From Methanosphaera sp. BMS (GTDB lineage Archaea > Methanobacteriota > Methanobacteria > Methanobacteriales > Methanobacteriaceae), in contig NZ_CP014213.1 of NCBI RefSeq assembly GCF_003268005.1, positions 992,001 to 1,056,000 of the forward strand: DNA of 64,000 nt, given 5' to 3'. Both the position numbers and the translations under genes were made by a program. Under the pieces are notes generated by a model. It was not told the origin of the DNA. It worked only from the letters and a program-made list of their open reading frames with translations, and did not search any database. Shown piece after piece: positions 1 to 8,405 of the stretch; position 1 is the first letter of the stretch, and each line of letters opens with the position of its first letter.

Positions 1-1193
1 ATAATGTTGATATTAGCGAAGTTGATACATTAACTTCAGATAGAGAAAGTATACAAAAGGAACTTAAAAAATCACAAAATGATTATAATGAAATATATGA
101 AAAATATGAGAAAAAAATTATTCAATTATATCCATTAGTCGTTTTATTTGATGAATTAAGTAAGGCTTATGAAATTACTCATAATGCTAAAAAAAAGAAA
201 ACAGCTCCTCCTAAAGTTGAAATTGAACTGTTGAGAGATATTTTGAGTGATGGTATATGTATTTGTGGAACAGATATTAATGAACATGATGAATGTATAA
301 AAATTTTAACTGATAGATTAAATAACACCAGTAATGTAACTAAGGATGATTTTTATGAATATTATTATTTATTCCAAGAAAAATTAAAAGAGTTATATTC
401 AATTCATGATATAGATGATATGAAAAATTCATTAAACTCTTTAAAAGAGTCTATCAGTCTTAAAAAAGATCAATTAAATGATATTTCACAAAAATTATCA
501 AATATGAATGAAGCAAAAATTAAAAGATTAGAAAACGAACGAGTGAAAAATATAAATATTAGAGATAGATTACGAAAAGATAATGAAAGGTTATCGAAAG
601 ATATTGAAAAATTAGATTCTGATATTGATGATTTGAAAGATGAAAGAGAAAAACAAACTGTAACTAACAGTAAAGCAAGATCTTTGAATAAAAAAATATT
701 TTTTACAGAAGATGCATTAGAAAAAACAAAATCATTATCTTCTGATGTTGAAATGTTTATAAGAAATAAAGTGAATGAAAACACCAAACAACAATTTACA
801 AAGATTAACTGGAAAAATGATAAATATACTGATGTGATTTTAAATGAGGATTATTCAATAAATATTGCTAAGTACGATGAATATGTCACTCCTAATGATC
901 TTTCTGATGGTGAAGTAAATTTATTAGCTTTATCTTTTATGATGGCATTACATAGTTTAATTGGTTTTGAAATTCCAATTTTTATTGATGCACCATTTGA
1001 AAATCTAGATACAAATAAACGTTTAGATTTTGTTCAAGGATTACATGCATTCACATCTAACAAACAAATTGTTTTTTTACTAACCGATAGTCAATATACA
1101 TCAGATGTTAAATCAGCAATGAAACCAAATGTTTTTAATGAATATCAATTAATTCCTCTAGAAAAAAATAAAACGGTGATAAAAAATGAATAA
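1..1193 (+). CDS. SMC/DndD-like ABC-type ATPase, C-terminal part (5' end outside window)
   Basis: The frame is open from base 3 with no start in the window, so the gene begins upstream; 396 residues are visible. A CICG motif (visible residue 86) sits between two long Lys/Glu/Asp-rich coiled-coil stretches, like the hinge or zinc hook of Rad50/SbcC and DndD proteins, although only one C-x-C half is seen. The C-terminal ATPase lobe carries an ABC signature (LSDGE, about residue 300), a Walker B strand IFIDAP ending at the Asp near residue 329, and a D-loop FENLD. The order and spacing resemble DndD-type ATPases of DNA phosphorothioation systems more than Rad50; this is an inference because the N-terminal Walker A is missing. 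The stop overlaps the next gene by 8 bases, so the two are probably co-translated. Other SMC-like defence ATPases remain possible. Confidence 0.75.
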   Translation, partial: NVDISEVDTLTSDRESIQKELKKSQNDYNEIYEKYEKKIIQLYPLVVLFDELSKAYEITHNAKKKKTAPPKVEIELLRDILSDGICICGTDINEHDECIKILTDRLNNTSNVTKDDFYEYYYLFQEKLKELYSIHDIDDMKNSLNSLKESISLKKDQLNDISQKLSNMNEAKIKRLENERVKNINIRDRLRKDNERLSKDIEKLDSDIDDLKDEREKQTVTNSKARSLNKKIFFTEDALEKTKSLSSDVEMFIRNKVNENTKQQFTKINWKNDKYTDVILNEDYSINIAKYDEYVTPNDLSDGEVNLLALSFMMALHSLIGFEIPIFIDAPFENLDTNKRLDFVQGLHAFTSNKQIVFLLTDSQYTSDVKSAMKPNVFNEYQLIPLEKNKTVIKNE

Positions 1194-1650
1194 TTCAAAT
1201 TCTGACAGGATTCCAATCGAAAAAAATAAAAGAAACTTATTCACAGAATTAAAAAAAGATATTGAAGGTCCATTAAAAAATTCTGACATTCGTAGTAATG
1301 ATATTTATAACTTAGCCATAGCATTTGGTTATAAAAATAAAATTAGAATGCCTATTTCTAAAAAAGATCAATTTATACGACAAGAAAATTTTGGAAAATC
1401 TTTAAAGGCTATAATTTACTCTTTAGCTATAAGTAATTCAAAAGAAAACATAGATATATTATCTGAAGATTATGATAAGAAATATCTTGTTGCCCAAGAA
1501 TTTGCAAATGGTGGCATAGACTTTTTATCAAATAGTTATAAAAGAGATGTCGATAAATTCATTAATAAATTAAGATTAGAAATTTCTAAATTAAATAAAG
1601 ACGATAAAATTTTAAATAAATTAAAAGAAATGGGAATAGAAGATAATTAA
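1186..1650 (+). CDS. Small protein overlapping the SMC-like ATPase gene, unknown function
   Basis: This 154-residue protein is rich in Lys, Asn and Ile, lacks membrane segments and has no motif that I recognise with certainty. It starts inside the end of the ATPase gene, which argues for a stoichiometric partner. In Dnd phosphorothioation loci the gene after dndD is the small dndE, so a distant DndE-like role is one option; the sequence itself does not prove it. The N-terminal third (residues 15-55) contains a segment reading SDIRSNDIYNLAIAFGY that could be a helical DNA-binding or dimerisation element. Nothing follows it on the same strand for about 500 bases, so it closes the operon. Confidence 0.65.
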   Translation: MNNSNSDRIPIEKNKRNLFTELKKDIEGPLKNSDIRSNDIYNLAIAFGYKNKIRMPISKKDQFIRQENFGKSLKAIIYSLAISNSKENIDILSEDYDKKYLVAQEFANGGIDFLSNSYKRDVDKFINKLRLEISKLNKDDKILNKLKEMGIEDN

Positions 1651-2167
1651 ATTAATATTTTTTTATATAATTCCTATTTTTCTGGGACAAGAAATTGTCT
1701 TCATTTTTTTCTTTTTAAATACCTATTTAAACTGTGATAAATATTTTATTTAAGAATATTTAATCATGCTGTAAATAGTTATCTTGAAACAATGATACTT
1801 CAAACAGTGGGATGATTTATAATATATATATATAAAATCAATTAAATTCATAACATTCGAGGGAATTTACTTTAAATAGTGAATATAATTGAAGAATATA
1901 TTCAGAAAGGGACACAAACTGTTAGGAAAGAGAAAAAAAGAGAAACTTCTCAAACTTATCACATCATAATTAAGTATTTATAGTAGTGATCATATAATTA
2001 ATACTAGAATATATAATTATAATATTTCCATTAATTATATTGATCATATTTAAACAATGATTAAATTAATCATATTATCAATAATCAAATTTTTAAAATT
2101 AATTTAAGTAACTTCATATTGAATAAAAATTGGGAATATAATTTTTTGAATTGACACTGGTGTAAAA
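1651..2167. other. Long A+T-rich intergenic region
   Basis: About 500 bases without a credible reading frame. It holds T-runs just after the preceding stop, consistent with archaeal termination, and several TATA-like stretches (for example near 1820-1840 and 2010-2040). A GGTG ribosome-binding site lies immediately before the next start at 2168. No repeat or RNA gene is evident. Confidence 0.5.
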
Positions 2168-3430
2168 ATGTTATTTGAAAATTGGATTAATGAAGATATA
2201 AAAAAGGTTTTATTAGTTGAACCTAATTTTCCTATCCCTAATAAAAGTAGAAATCATTCTAATTTTCTTCCAATAGGCTTATTAAAGATTGCCAGTTATT
2301 TAAGATCCAAATCTATTGATGTGAAATTAATTCGCTATAAACACGATTCTTCAATACAATCCACATTGGATGATCAATTTGAAGAAAAAAAAGACCGATT
2401 TAATCCCGATTTAATTTGCATAACTTCAATCTTTACATATTGGTCCAGTCATGTAAAAGATGCTGTCAGTTATTACAAACATATATATCCAGAGGTACCA
2501 GTAATTGTTGGTGGTATTTATGCTTCATTACTTCCACAACATTGTAAAGAATATACTAAATGTGATGATGTCATTGAGGGAATAATACCTGAAGCTGAAA
2601 AACTAAGACCTGCATATGATTTAGTTGATGTGGATTATCAAATTTTACATACCACCAGAGGTTGTATAAGAAAATGTGGTTTTTGTGGAGTTTATGTTAT
2701 TGAACCGGATTGGCTTTATAAAAAATCGATTAAAGAGGAGATATTTAAAAAGAAATTAGTTTTTTATGACAACAATCTTCTCGCTAATCCGTACATAAAA
2801 AATATTTTAGATGAATTAATTGAATTAAAAAAAGCTAAAAAAATTAGTTATGTTGAATCTCAAAGTGGTTTTGATGGTAGATTATTGATTAATAATCCAA
2901 CTTTTGCTAAAAAAATGAAAGAAGCAGGTTTTAAAAATCCACGAATCGCCTGGGATCACCATTATTCTGATGCAGATTTTATCCATAAACAATTAAAAAT
3001 ATTGTTTAATGCTGGTTTTAAGCCAAGAGAAATATCAGTATTTATGATTTATAATTTTGATATAGATTATAATGAAATGGAAGATAAACGTGCTAAATGT
3101 TTTGAATGGGGAGTTCAAATAACAGACTGTAGAAATAGACCTTTAGATAAAACTACAGATGGGTATAATCCACGTAAAAGAAAACAGACAAGACAAGAAT
3201 ATCATATCAATCCTAATTGGACGGACTATGAAGTTAGATCATTTAGAAGAAATGTTCGTAGACATAACATTTGTATACGAATGGAAGCTGATTACCATAG
3301 TTTTAAATTAGAAAGAAAAGCAATACCTCAAGAAAAAGCGAAAGAATATAGATATAAAAGTTATGAAGAAATGAAAGATATTCTTGATGATGTCTGGACA
3401 CCAAAAATACCTCATTACATTGAAAAATAA
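2168..3430 (+). CDS. B12-binding-domain radical SAM protein
   Basis: A 420-residue protein with the usual two-part layout. Residues 10-120 resemble a cobalamin-binding Rossmann domain (LLVEPNFPIP near the start, IVGGIYASLLP in the middle), without an obvious DxHxxG base-off motif. The radical SAM signature CIRKCGFC lies at Cys166, Cys170 and Cys173, which should bind the 4Fe-4S cluster and S-adenosylmethionine. The C-terminal part (residues 330-420) is basic and rich in Arg and Tyr. The substrate cannot be deduced. The start is supported by GGTG four to five bases upstream. It follows the ATPase module on the same strand after a long gap, so a functional link is possible but not shown. Confidence 0.88.
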   Translation: MLFENWINEDIKKVLLVEPNFPIPNKSRNHSNFLPIGLLKIASYLRSKSIDVKLIRYKHDSSIQSTLDDQFEEKKDRFNPDLICITSIFTYWSSHVKDAVSYYKHIYPEVPVIVGGIYASLLPQHCKEYTKCDDVIEGIIPEAEKLRPAYDLVDVDYQILHTTRGCIRKCGFCGVYVIEPDWLYKKSIKEEIFKKKLVFYDNNLLANPYIKNILDELIELKKAKKISYVESQSGFDGRLLINNPTFAKKMKEAGFKNPRIAWDHHYSDADFIHKQLKILFNAGFKPREISVFMIYNFDIDYNEMEDKRAKCFEWGVQITDCRNRPLDKTTDGYNPRKRKQTRQEYHINPNWTDYEVRSFRRNVRRHNICIRMEADYHSFKLERKAIPQEKAKEYRYKSYEEMKDILDDVWTPKIPHYIEK

Positions 3431-3548
3431 GAAGACAATATTGTATTTACAGTAAATAATTACTGTGTAAATATCATCATACTTGATGAATATTATTTTA
3501 ATCCCCATTTTTTCCGTGAAAATAAATCATTATAATTTTTTAAAGTAA

Positions 3549-3935
3549 CTAACTATCCCCTATTTCTTGTAATGCTCGTTTCATTTCAGATTTACTGGTT
3601 CCTTTTGGGAATTGACCTTCTCTAACCGTTCTTCCATTACTATCAAAGTAAGCATTTAATTCAGAATCATATGTTACACCACTACCTGATGAGGATTTTT
3701 TTGTTGTTGATTGACTACTCACCTTTTATGTTGTCTTCTTGGTTGTTTGTGTTTGAGTTGTCTGGTTTTCTGTGGTATTGTTTGTGTTGTTGTCTGTTAG
3801 GTTTATTGTTGTTTCGTTTGTAATGTTGTTGTCTGTTGTGTTGTCCGGGTGTATTAGTGAGGTTGCTCCCAGTATTGTTATTGCCAGTAGTGCTATTACT
3901 ACTGCTGCTATTATTATTACGTTGTTTGTTCTCAT
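3549..3935 (-). pseudogene. Membrane-anchored Asn/Thr-rich small protein split by an in-frame TAA
   Basis: A strong GGAGG precedes the ATG at 3935. The first 69 codons encode an N-terminal hydrophobic anchor (VIIIAAVVIALLAITILGA) followed by an Asn/Thr-rich linker. A TAA at 3728-3726 then interrupts the frame. The same frame continues with Ser/Thr-rich sequence and a compact C-terminal domain (SELNAYFDSNGRTVREGQF) until TAG at 3549-3551, for 129 codons in total. The continued composition and the sensible C-terminal domain indicate one original protein of about 128 residues broken by a single nonsense change. The alternative is a functional 69-residue peptide with a relic behind it, or a sequencing error. 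Confidence 0.65.
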
Positions 3936-4096
3936 TTTTTCCTCCTTTGTTTTGGGTTTGCTTTGTGTTATTTATTTATTATTTGTTTTTGTTTTTTATT
4001 TATTTTTTGATATACTTTAAATACATAACAATGTTATACAATCATTTTGAATTTGTTTATAAAATTAAATTGAAAAAGTATATATACTAGTTCTGC

Positions 4097-4132
4097 CATA
4101 ATAATTATTATACCTATAGGGGTATAGGTATA
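4097..4132 (+). promoter_or_regulatory. Palindromic 36-bp site, copy A
   Basis: The core is a palindrome: TATACCTATA, four G, then TATAGGTATA. An AT-only flank AATAATTATTAT precedes it. The complete 36-bp unit recurs in reverse orientation at 7461-7496 with a single mismatch. G-tracts flanked by A/T half-sites recall operators of CsoR/RcnR-type metal or formaldehyde regulators; that assignment is inference. The site lies about 85 bases upstream of the small membrane protein at 4217. Confidence 0.55.
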
Positions 4133-4216
4133 GTAAGTAAAACGACTGATGATTAAGTAAACTTGATAAAATTATCAAAAAATATTAATTAATATTTTAT
4201 TAAGGAGGTCATCGAA

Positions 4217-4357
4217 ATGCTTAAAAATATATTTAAAAAAGTTGGTAAAGCATTTGTAAACATTTGTTTAGCATTCATCATGTTAATAGCATTATTTTAT
4301 TTAAGGTTTTATGAAACAAAACCTTTTTATGCATCAAAAAAAGATTACATACAATAA
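4217..4357 (+). CDS. Single-pass small membrane protein (46 aa)
   Basis: A perfect AAGGAGGTCATC ribosome-binding site precedes the ATG. The peptide begins with a basic amphipathic stretch (MLKNIFKKVGKAF), continues with one hydrophobic segment (CLAFIMLIALFYL) and ends in a basic tail. No family is recognised. The palindromic site at 4097-4132 lies upstream in the probable promoter region and might control it. Its small size and strong ribosome-binding site suggest an expressed microprotein rather than chance. Confidence 0.6.
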   Translation: MLKNIFKKVGKAFVNICLAFIMLIALFYLRFYETKPFYASKKDYIQ

Positions 4358-4661
4358 TACTTTATTAACTTTTATTTAAAGATTATAACCTTATTATTTC
4401 ACAACACATCACAATTGAAATGATTAATACATTAAATGAAAGAAATATAAGAAAAAAGAAATATAAAGAAAGATAATTAATGTATTTTAATCATTTTAAT
4501 CACCTTTTTTACAAAACCCACTTTATTAACAATCTATCCCTAAAAAGGATTAAACTTCCACTCGTTTTAGATTATTTTAAATGACTTAAGAATTATTCAC
4601 ATACATCACAAAGTCTTAAATCTTATAAACATATATATTTACTATCAAGAAGTGATTAATT
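4358..4661. other. Intergenic region with promoter of the nitroreductase gene
   Basis: No reading frame is supported. A TATA-like stretch around 4620-4640 (TTATAAACATATATATTTA) lies at a suitable distance before the nitroreductase start, followed by AAGTGATT, a partial match to the GGAGGTGAT ribosome-binding site. Confidence 0.45.
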
Positions 4662-5189
4662 ATGAATGATTCAGATTTAATATTGGATTCGATTAACTCA
4701 AGATGCAGTACAAGATGCTTCACCGACAAAAAGATATCAGAAGACTCATTGGAAAAAATCATCAAGTCAGCCTTTACGGCTCCATCGGCGTGTAATCTTC
4801 AGCCATGGGAATTTATATTGATAACGGATAAAGATACGCTAAGGGATATGGCTGATGTTCATCCTTTTGCATCCATGTTCAAGACTGCCACTGCCGGAAT
4901 TATAGTATGTGGCAACATGGAAAAATGCATCAAAAATCATGAGGAGTTCTGGACTCAGGATTGCAGTGCTGCTACGGAGAATATTCTTCTTGCGGCAAAT
5001 AGTCTGGATATCGGAAGTGTATGGACGGGAATATATCCCGTGACGGAAAGATGCAGATACCTAAGCGATTACTTTAATCTGCCCGATAACATCATGCCCT
5101 TTAGTCTGATAGCACTCGGCTATCCGGGCCAAAAGAAGAATATCATGGATAAGTATGATGAAAATAAGGTTCACTTTGATAAGTGGTAA
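4662..5189 (+). CDS. Nitroreductase family FMN-dependent oxidoreductase
   Basis: The 175-residue protein matches the short nitroreductase family in length and motif order. An FMN-phosphate binding N-terminus (SINSRCSTRCF, residues 11-21), the APSACNLQPWEF loop (residues 40-51), a central alanine-rich helix (DCSAATENILLAANSLDIGSVW) and a C-terminal FSLIALGYPG segment are all present. Such enzymes form homodimers and reduce nitro compounds, quinones or flavins with NAD(P)H or F420H2; the true substrate is unknown. It is transcribed towards the secreted protein gene at 5247, with only 57 bases between the stops. Confidence 0.9.
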   Translation: MNDSDLILDSINSRCSTRCFTDKKISEDSLEKIIKSAFTAPSACNLQPWEFILITDKDTLRDMADVHPFASMFKTATAGIIVCGNMEKCIKNHEEFWTQDCSAATENILLAANSLDIGSVWTGIYPVTERCRYLSDYFNLPDNIMPFSLIALGYPGQKKNIMDKYDENKVHFDKW

Positions 5190-5209
5190 AAAAAAGGTGG
5201 AGATTTTTA

Positions 5210-5243
5210 AAGACATGTAGTCTTAATATGATCTTTTTTTTTT
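5210..5243. terminator. Possible terminator between convergent genes
   Basis: A short hairpin (AAGAC at 5210-5214 paired with GTCTT at 5220-5224) is followed by a ten-T run at 5234-5243. It lies between the convergent stops of the nitroreductase and the secreted protein gene. The stem is short, so the T-run may be the real signal. Confidence 0.35.
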
Positions 5244-5246
5244 GAT

Positions 5247-6920
5247 TTACAGTTGCAATGTTATTGTACAGTTTCCCCTGCAACCGTTGTAGGCACCTCT
5301 TGTACCCGTTGAGAGGACAACCGTGTGATTGCCGCTTTTATAGTAGCTTGGTAATGTCACGGTAATGTCTATTGTACCGTTTATTACCTTAAAGAGCATT
5401 GCTTCGGAGTTGTTTGTTTTTAACGTTAAACCTGATACCTTGATGGCGAAGATGTTTTCGCCCAGGACGTTATGGTTGTGTTCATCAAGAAGTACTCCTG
5501 TTATGCGTATTGTTCTTGTGTTGAATGTACGGTTTACCAATTGTATGTGAGTGTCTGGTCTTGTAAGGTTGAAGTATGTCTTGTTTTCTATACGTCCATA
5601 GTTGCTTTTGCTGTAGACTGAAGTTAACTTGACTGCCTTTGCTGACCATCCATCTGGCATAGTAAAATTGATTGATGCCGTTCCGTCTTTTAGGTATGCC
5701 TTTACGGTCTGGTTATTTTTATCCTTAACGGTTATGCCGTTTAGTTTAAATATGACATATCCTGTGTTTATTTTTCTGTCATCTATCTTAAGGTTTGCAG
5801 TAAAGGTTATGTTGTTTCCCATCTTTGTAATGCTGTCGCTGGTTGTTATGACAAAGTCGACCTTAGGCTTGTATGAAGCGTTCAGGATATATGTGTATTT
5901 TTGTATGAACATTCCGTTTACGCTTGTCGGCAGTTGACTGGCGGCTATTCGTCTGTTTGAGGTTACTATGTTGTCTCTTAGATATGCCGTGCTTCTTCCG
6001 ACATATGCTCCGTTGTCGTTTCCTGCATAGAAGTCTATTGTTGATGTGGTTTCATTGCGTTTGAAGTGATATGTCATTATGTTTCTTCTGTTTATTCCAT
6101 ATGGATCCTTTAGTGTTATCAGTCGGGAGAGATATACTGGGGTGGATGTTTTTAGATCGTTTGCACAATTTCCTTTGCGGTAGTATGTTTTGCTGTTTGG
6201 ACATACTATGTAATCACCGTAGTTTAATGTGCCTGTATTTATCATTGCTCCGTTACGGTATACTTCAGATCCGTATCTTCCATCGGGTGATTTTATGATG
6301 AAGTGTCCTATACCTAGTTGTCTGTGTAGGTTTCCGATGTAGTTAAGGTCACTGTTTGTGATTGATTTTGATTGTATCATTGAAAGTGCCCTTGATTCTA
6401 TGAGTCTGTTTATGTTTGAATTGTCTGCTCCTCCGGTTCCCACCATCCATCCGTCATTGCTTACAAGTACGTGGAAGAAATAGCTTCCTGTTGTTTTGTA
6501 TTGCTTGATGAATGAGGTATTGTTGACGACATATATGTCGGCCGTTGAGCCTGTTGAATCTCTTCTGAATGAGATTACTGCCTCATTTTCGGATATCTGC
6601 ATTATCGTTGTACAGCAGTCGCCTGTATATTCTGTTTCATCAATGTTTTCTTTTTTGTTTGTGGTCTTTTCTTTGTTGATGTTTCCCGTTGACTTGTCGT
6701 CGATTCGGCTTTGGATATCTGTTGATATCTGTTTATTGTCGTTTATTTCCTGTGTATGAGTTTCGGCTTGATTTTGCGTGGAAACGCTTGTGTCAGTTTC
6801 GTGTGTAATTGTATTGGCTGTTGTAGTGTGATTGTCACTTGCATATGCTGCGGTGACAAATAGCATTATTAATACAATTAATAGAGCTGATTTATATATT
6901 TTAATATTTTTACCCCCCAA
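5247..6920 (-). CDS. Secreted protein with a CC-motif enzyme-like domain and Ig-like domains
   Basis: An N-terminal signal peptide (SALLIVLIMLFVTAAYA) is followed by a Thr/Asn/Lys-rich linker to about residue 98. Residues 100-335 form a compact domain beginning GDCCTTIMQ and containing ISFRRDS, SNDGWMVGTGG, GHFIIKSPDGRYG and NRRNIMTYHF. Its start at a Cys-Cys pair and later Asn/Asp/Arg-rich motifs suggest an Ntn-hydrolase-like cysteine enzyme, but this is not proven. Residues 345-557 hold two Ig-like domains of the type repeated in methanogen adhesins (VIFKLNGITVKDKNNQTVKA). The frame opens with TTG at 6920 inside a TTGGGGGGT string; that G-run would serve as a ribosome-binding site for a start near 6905, where only ATT exists. 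No ATG occurs before the signal-peptide core. The product is probably exported and pseudomurein-associated. Confidence 0.8.
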   Translation of the reverse strand: MGGKNIKIYKSALLIVLIMLFVTAAYASDNHTTTANTITHETDTSVSTQNQAETHTQEINDNKQISTDIQSRIDDKSTGNINKEKTTNKKENIDETEYTGDCCTTIMQISENEAVISFRRDSTGSTADIYVVNNTSFIKQYKTTGSYFFHVLVSNDGWMVGTGGADNSNINRLIESRALSMIQSKSITNSDLNYIGNLHRQLGIGHFIIKSPDGRYGSEVYRNGAMINTGTLNYGDYIVCPNSKTYYRKGNCANDLKTSTPVYLSRLITLKDPYGINRRNIMTYHFKRNETTSTIDFYAGNDNGAYVGRSTAYLRDNIVTSNRRIAASQLPTSVNGMFIQKYTYILNASYKPKVDFVITTSDSITKMGNNITFTANLKIDDRKINTGYVIFKLNGITVKDKNNQTVKAYLKDGTASINFTMPDGWSAKAVKLTSVYSKSNYGRIENKTYFNLTRPDTHIQLVNRTFNTRTIRITGVLLDEHNHNVLGENIFAIKVSGLTLKTNNSEAMLFKVINGTIDITVTLPSYYKSGNHTVVLSTGTRGAYNGCRGNCTITLQL

Positions 6921-7682
6921 ATTTTAAAAATAAAGTTTTTTATTCTTTTATATGAAATAGTTTATAATTTGTGTTATAAATAGATTCCTTTATATTTTTT
7001 TTTTGAAGGATTACTCTTTTTAAAAGGGGTTGTTGATGAGCATAATTAGATTTTATTGGTTTTATTTTGAACAAGTAAGATATTGAATTTGTTTATTAGG
7101 TTAGGGGATATTTAATTATTTGTGCTGTTTGAAATTATTTTTAGAAAAAATAGGTTAATGTAAGATGTTTTTGTCATCTTTAGATTGTGGATTATTTGAT
7201 AATGTTATATGGGATAATCTATTGTTTTTGACATCCCATATTCCCTACACATATTTATGTATTTTTAGAGTGATTTGATTTTTGCTATGTGTATCTGATG
7301 TTTTTATCAAACGATTTATTTTAAATCATAGGCGATTTATGATTTATATGGAGTTTGTTTATGTGATTTTTTAATCTTGGCATTACCAATTGCTTTTTTA
7401 ATATATAGGATTTAATTTTTAAACTTAATTTTTGGGTTTTTTTTCTTTAAACTTAAACTTTATACCTATACCCCCATAGGTATAATAATTATTATGCACT
7501 TACTACTATATAAAGATAATCAAAAAAGTTATCAAAAATGGATTAAAAAAGGTCAAAATAAAAGGATTAAAAAACATATTAAACATACAAAAAACATAAA
7601 ATAAAAAAAGAGAAAAAACAATAATATAACTATAAAAAACCACATCCTCGCCAAAAAAACATTAACAAAAAGATAATCCGGT
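6921..7682. other. Long intergenic region upstream of two divergent genes
   Basis: About 760 bases of very A+T-rich sequence without a supported gene. It separates the leftward secreted-protein gene from the rightward Fe-S protein gene and should contain both promoters. Its only distinctive element is the palindromic site at 7461-7496. Confidence 0.5.
7461..7496 (-). promoter_or_regulatory. Palindromic 36-bp site, copy B (reverse of copy A)
   Basis: Read on the minus strand this sequence matches the site at 4097-4132 at 35 of 36 positions. The core TATACCTATA, five C, ATAGGTATA is again palindromic, and the AATAATTATTAT flank sits on the same relative side. It points towards the secreted-protein gene ending at 5247 and lies about 195 bases before the Fe-S protein gene at 7692. 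Its conservation within drifting A+T-rich intergenic DNA implies function or a mobile origin. Confidence 0.55.
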
Positions 7683-7691
7683 TTGATTAAA

Positions 7692-8375
7692 ATGACACTT
7701 AAAGACAAGATAGACAACATATGTATAAACATGACCACACTACATGGCTATGCATCAATAGAAGACTATCAGGATTACATGATAGATGAACTTAAAGGAT
7801 ACTCCCATGCAATAGTAGTGGGCATAAAAATACCAGACAATATAATAGACAACCTCGAATCACCACAGGGTGAACTGGATTATCAGGATAGCTACAACAG
7901 GATAAACAATAAACTCAATCAAATAACCTCAGAACTTGAAAATCTGATTAAAAATGAGGGTTACTCAGCAAAAAGCGTCAATGCATCATACATCATACCC
8001 GATGGAAAGCTATACGGTGAACTATCACATAAGATGATAGCAAACCTTGCGGGACTGGGCTGGATTGGAAAAAGTTGTCTGCTTATAACACCAGAGTACG
8101 GTCCAAGACTAAGATGGGCCACACTGCTAACGGATTATGATTTGAAAACAGAAAATAATCCGGTGAAATCACAGTGTAACAATTGCAGATTATGCGTTGA
8201 AAAATGTCCGTCACACGCACTTAATGACGTTGAATTCAGACCGGAAGATCCAAGAAGCGTACGATATGATGCATACAAATGCAGCGAATACTTTGACAAG
8301 CTGGAAAAGATGAACAGGCCAAGACTATGCGGGTTATGTGTAAAGGTATGTCCATGGGGGAAAAAGTCCAACTAA
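7692..8375 (+). CDS. QueG-like 4Fe-4S protein
   Basis: The 227-residue protein resembles the catalytic core and ferredoxin part of epoxyqueuosine reductase-like proteins. An N-terminal domain precedes GELSHKMIANLAGLGWIGKSCLLI (residues about 112-135), the segment typical of this family, and a C-terminal ferredoxin module has CNNCRLCVEKCP and CGLCVKVCP, two Cys clusters that would hold 4Fe-4S centres. Archaea use archaeosine rather than queuosine, so the substrate is probably different, and many methanogens carry such homologues of unknown role. ATG 7692 is preferred over an in-frame TTG at 7683. It converges on the zinc-ribbon membrane protein gene ending at 8406. Confidence 0.8.
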   Translation: MTLKDKIDNICINMTTLHGYASIEDYQDYMIDELKGYSHAIVVGIKIPDNIIDNLESPQGELDYQDSYNRINNKLNQITSELENLIKNEGYSAKSVNASYIIPDGKLYGELSHKMIANLAGLGWIGKSCLLITPEYGPRLRWATLLTDYDLKTENNPVKSQCNNCRLCVEKCPSHALNDVEFRPEDPRSVRYDAYKCSEYFDKLEKMNRPRLCGLCVKVCPWGKKSN

Positions 8376-8405
8376 AATAAATTATAAAAAAAGAGATAGG
8401 TGGAG

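Noticed and set aside
3772-4090. Overlapping plus-strand frames with hydrophobic products
   Set aside because: They are antisense to the anchored Asn/Thr-rich protein and have no ribosome-binding site; their Val/Leu/Phe-rich composition is what antisense Asn/Thr codons give.
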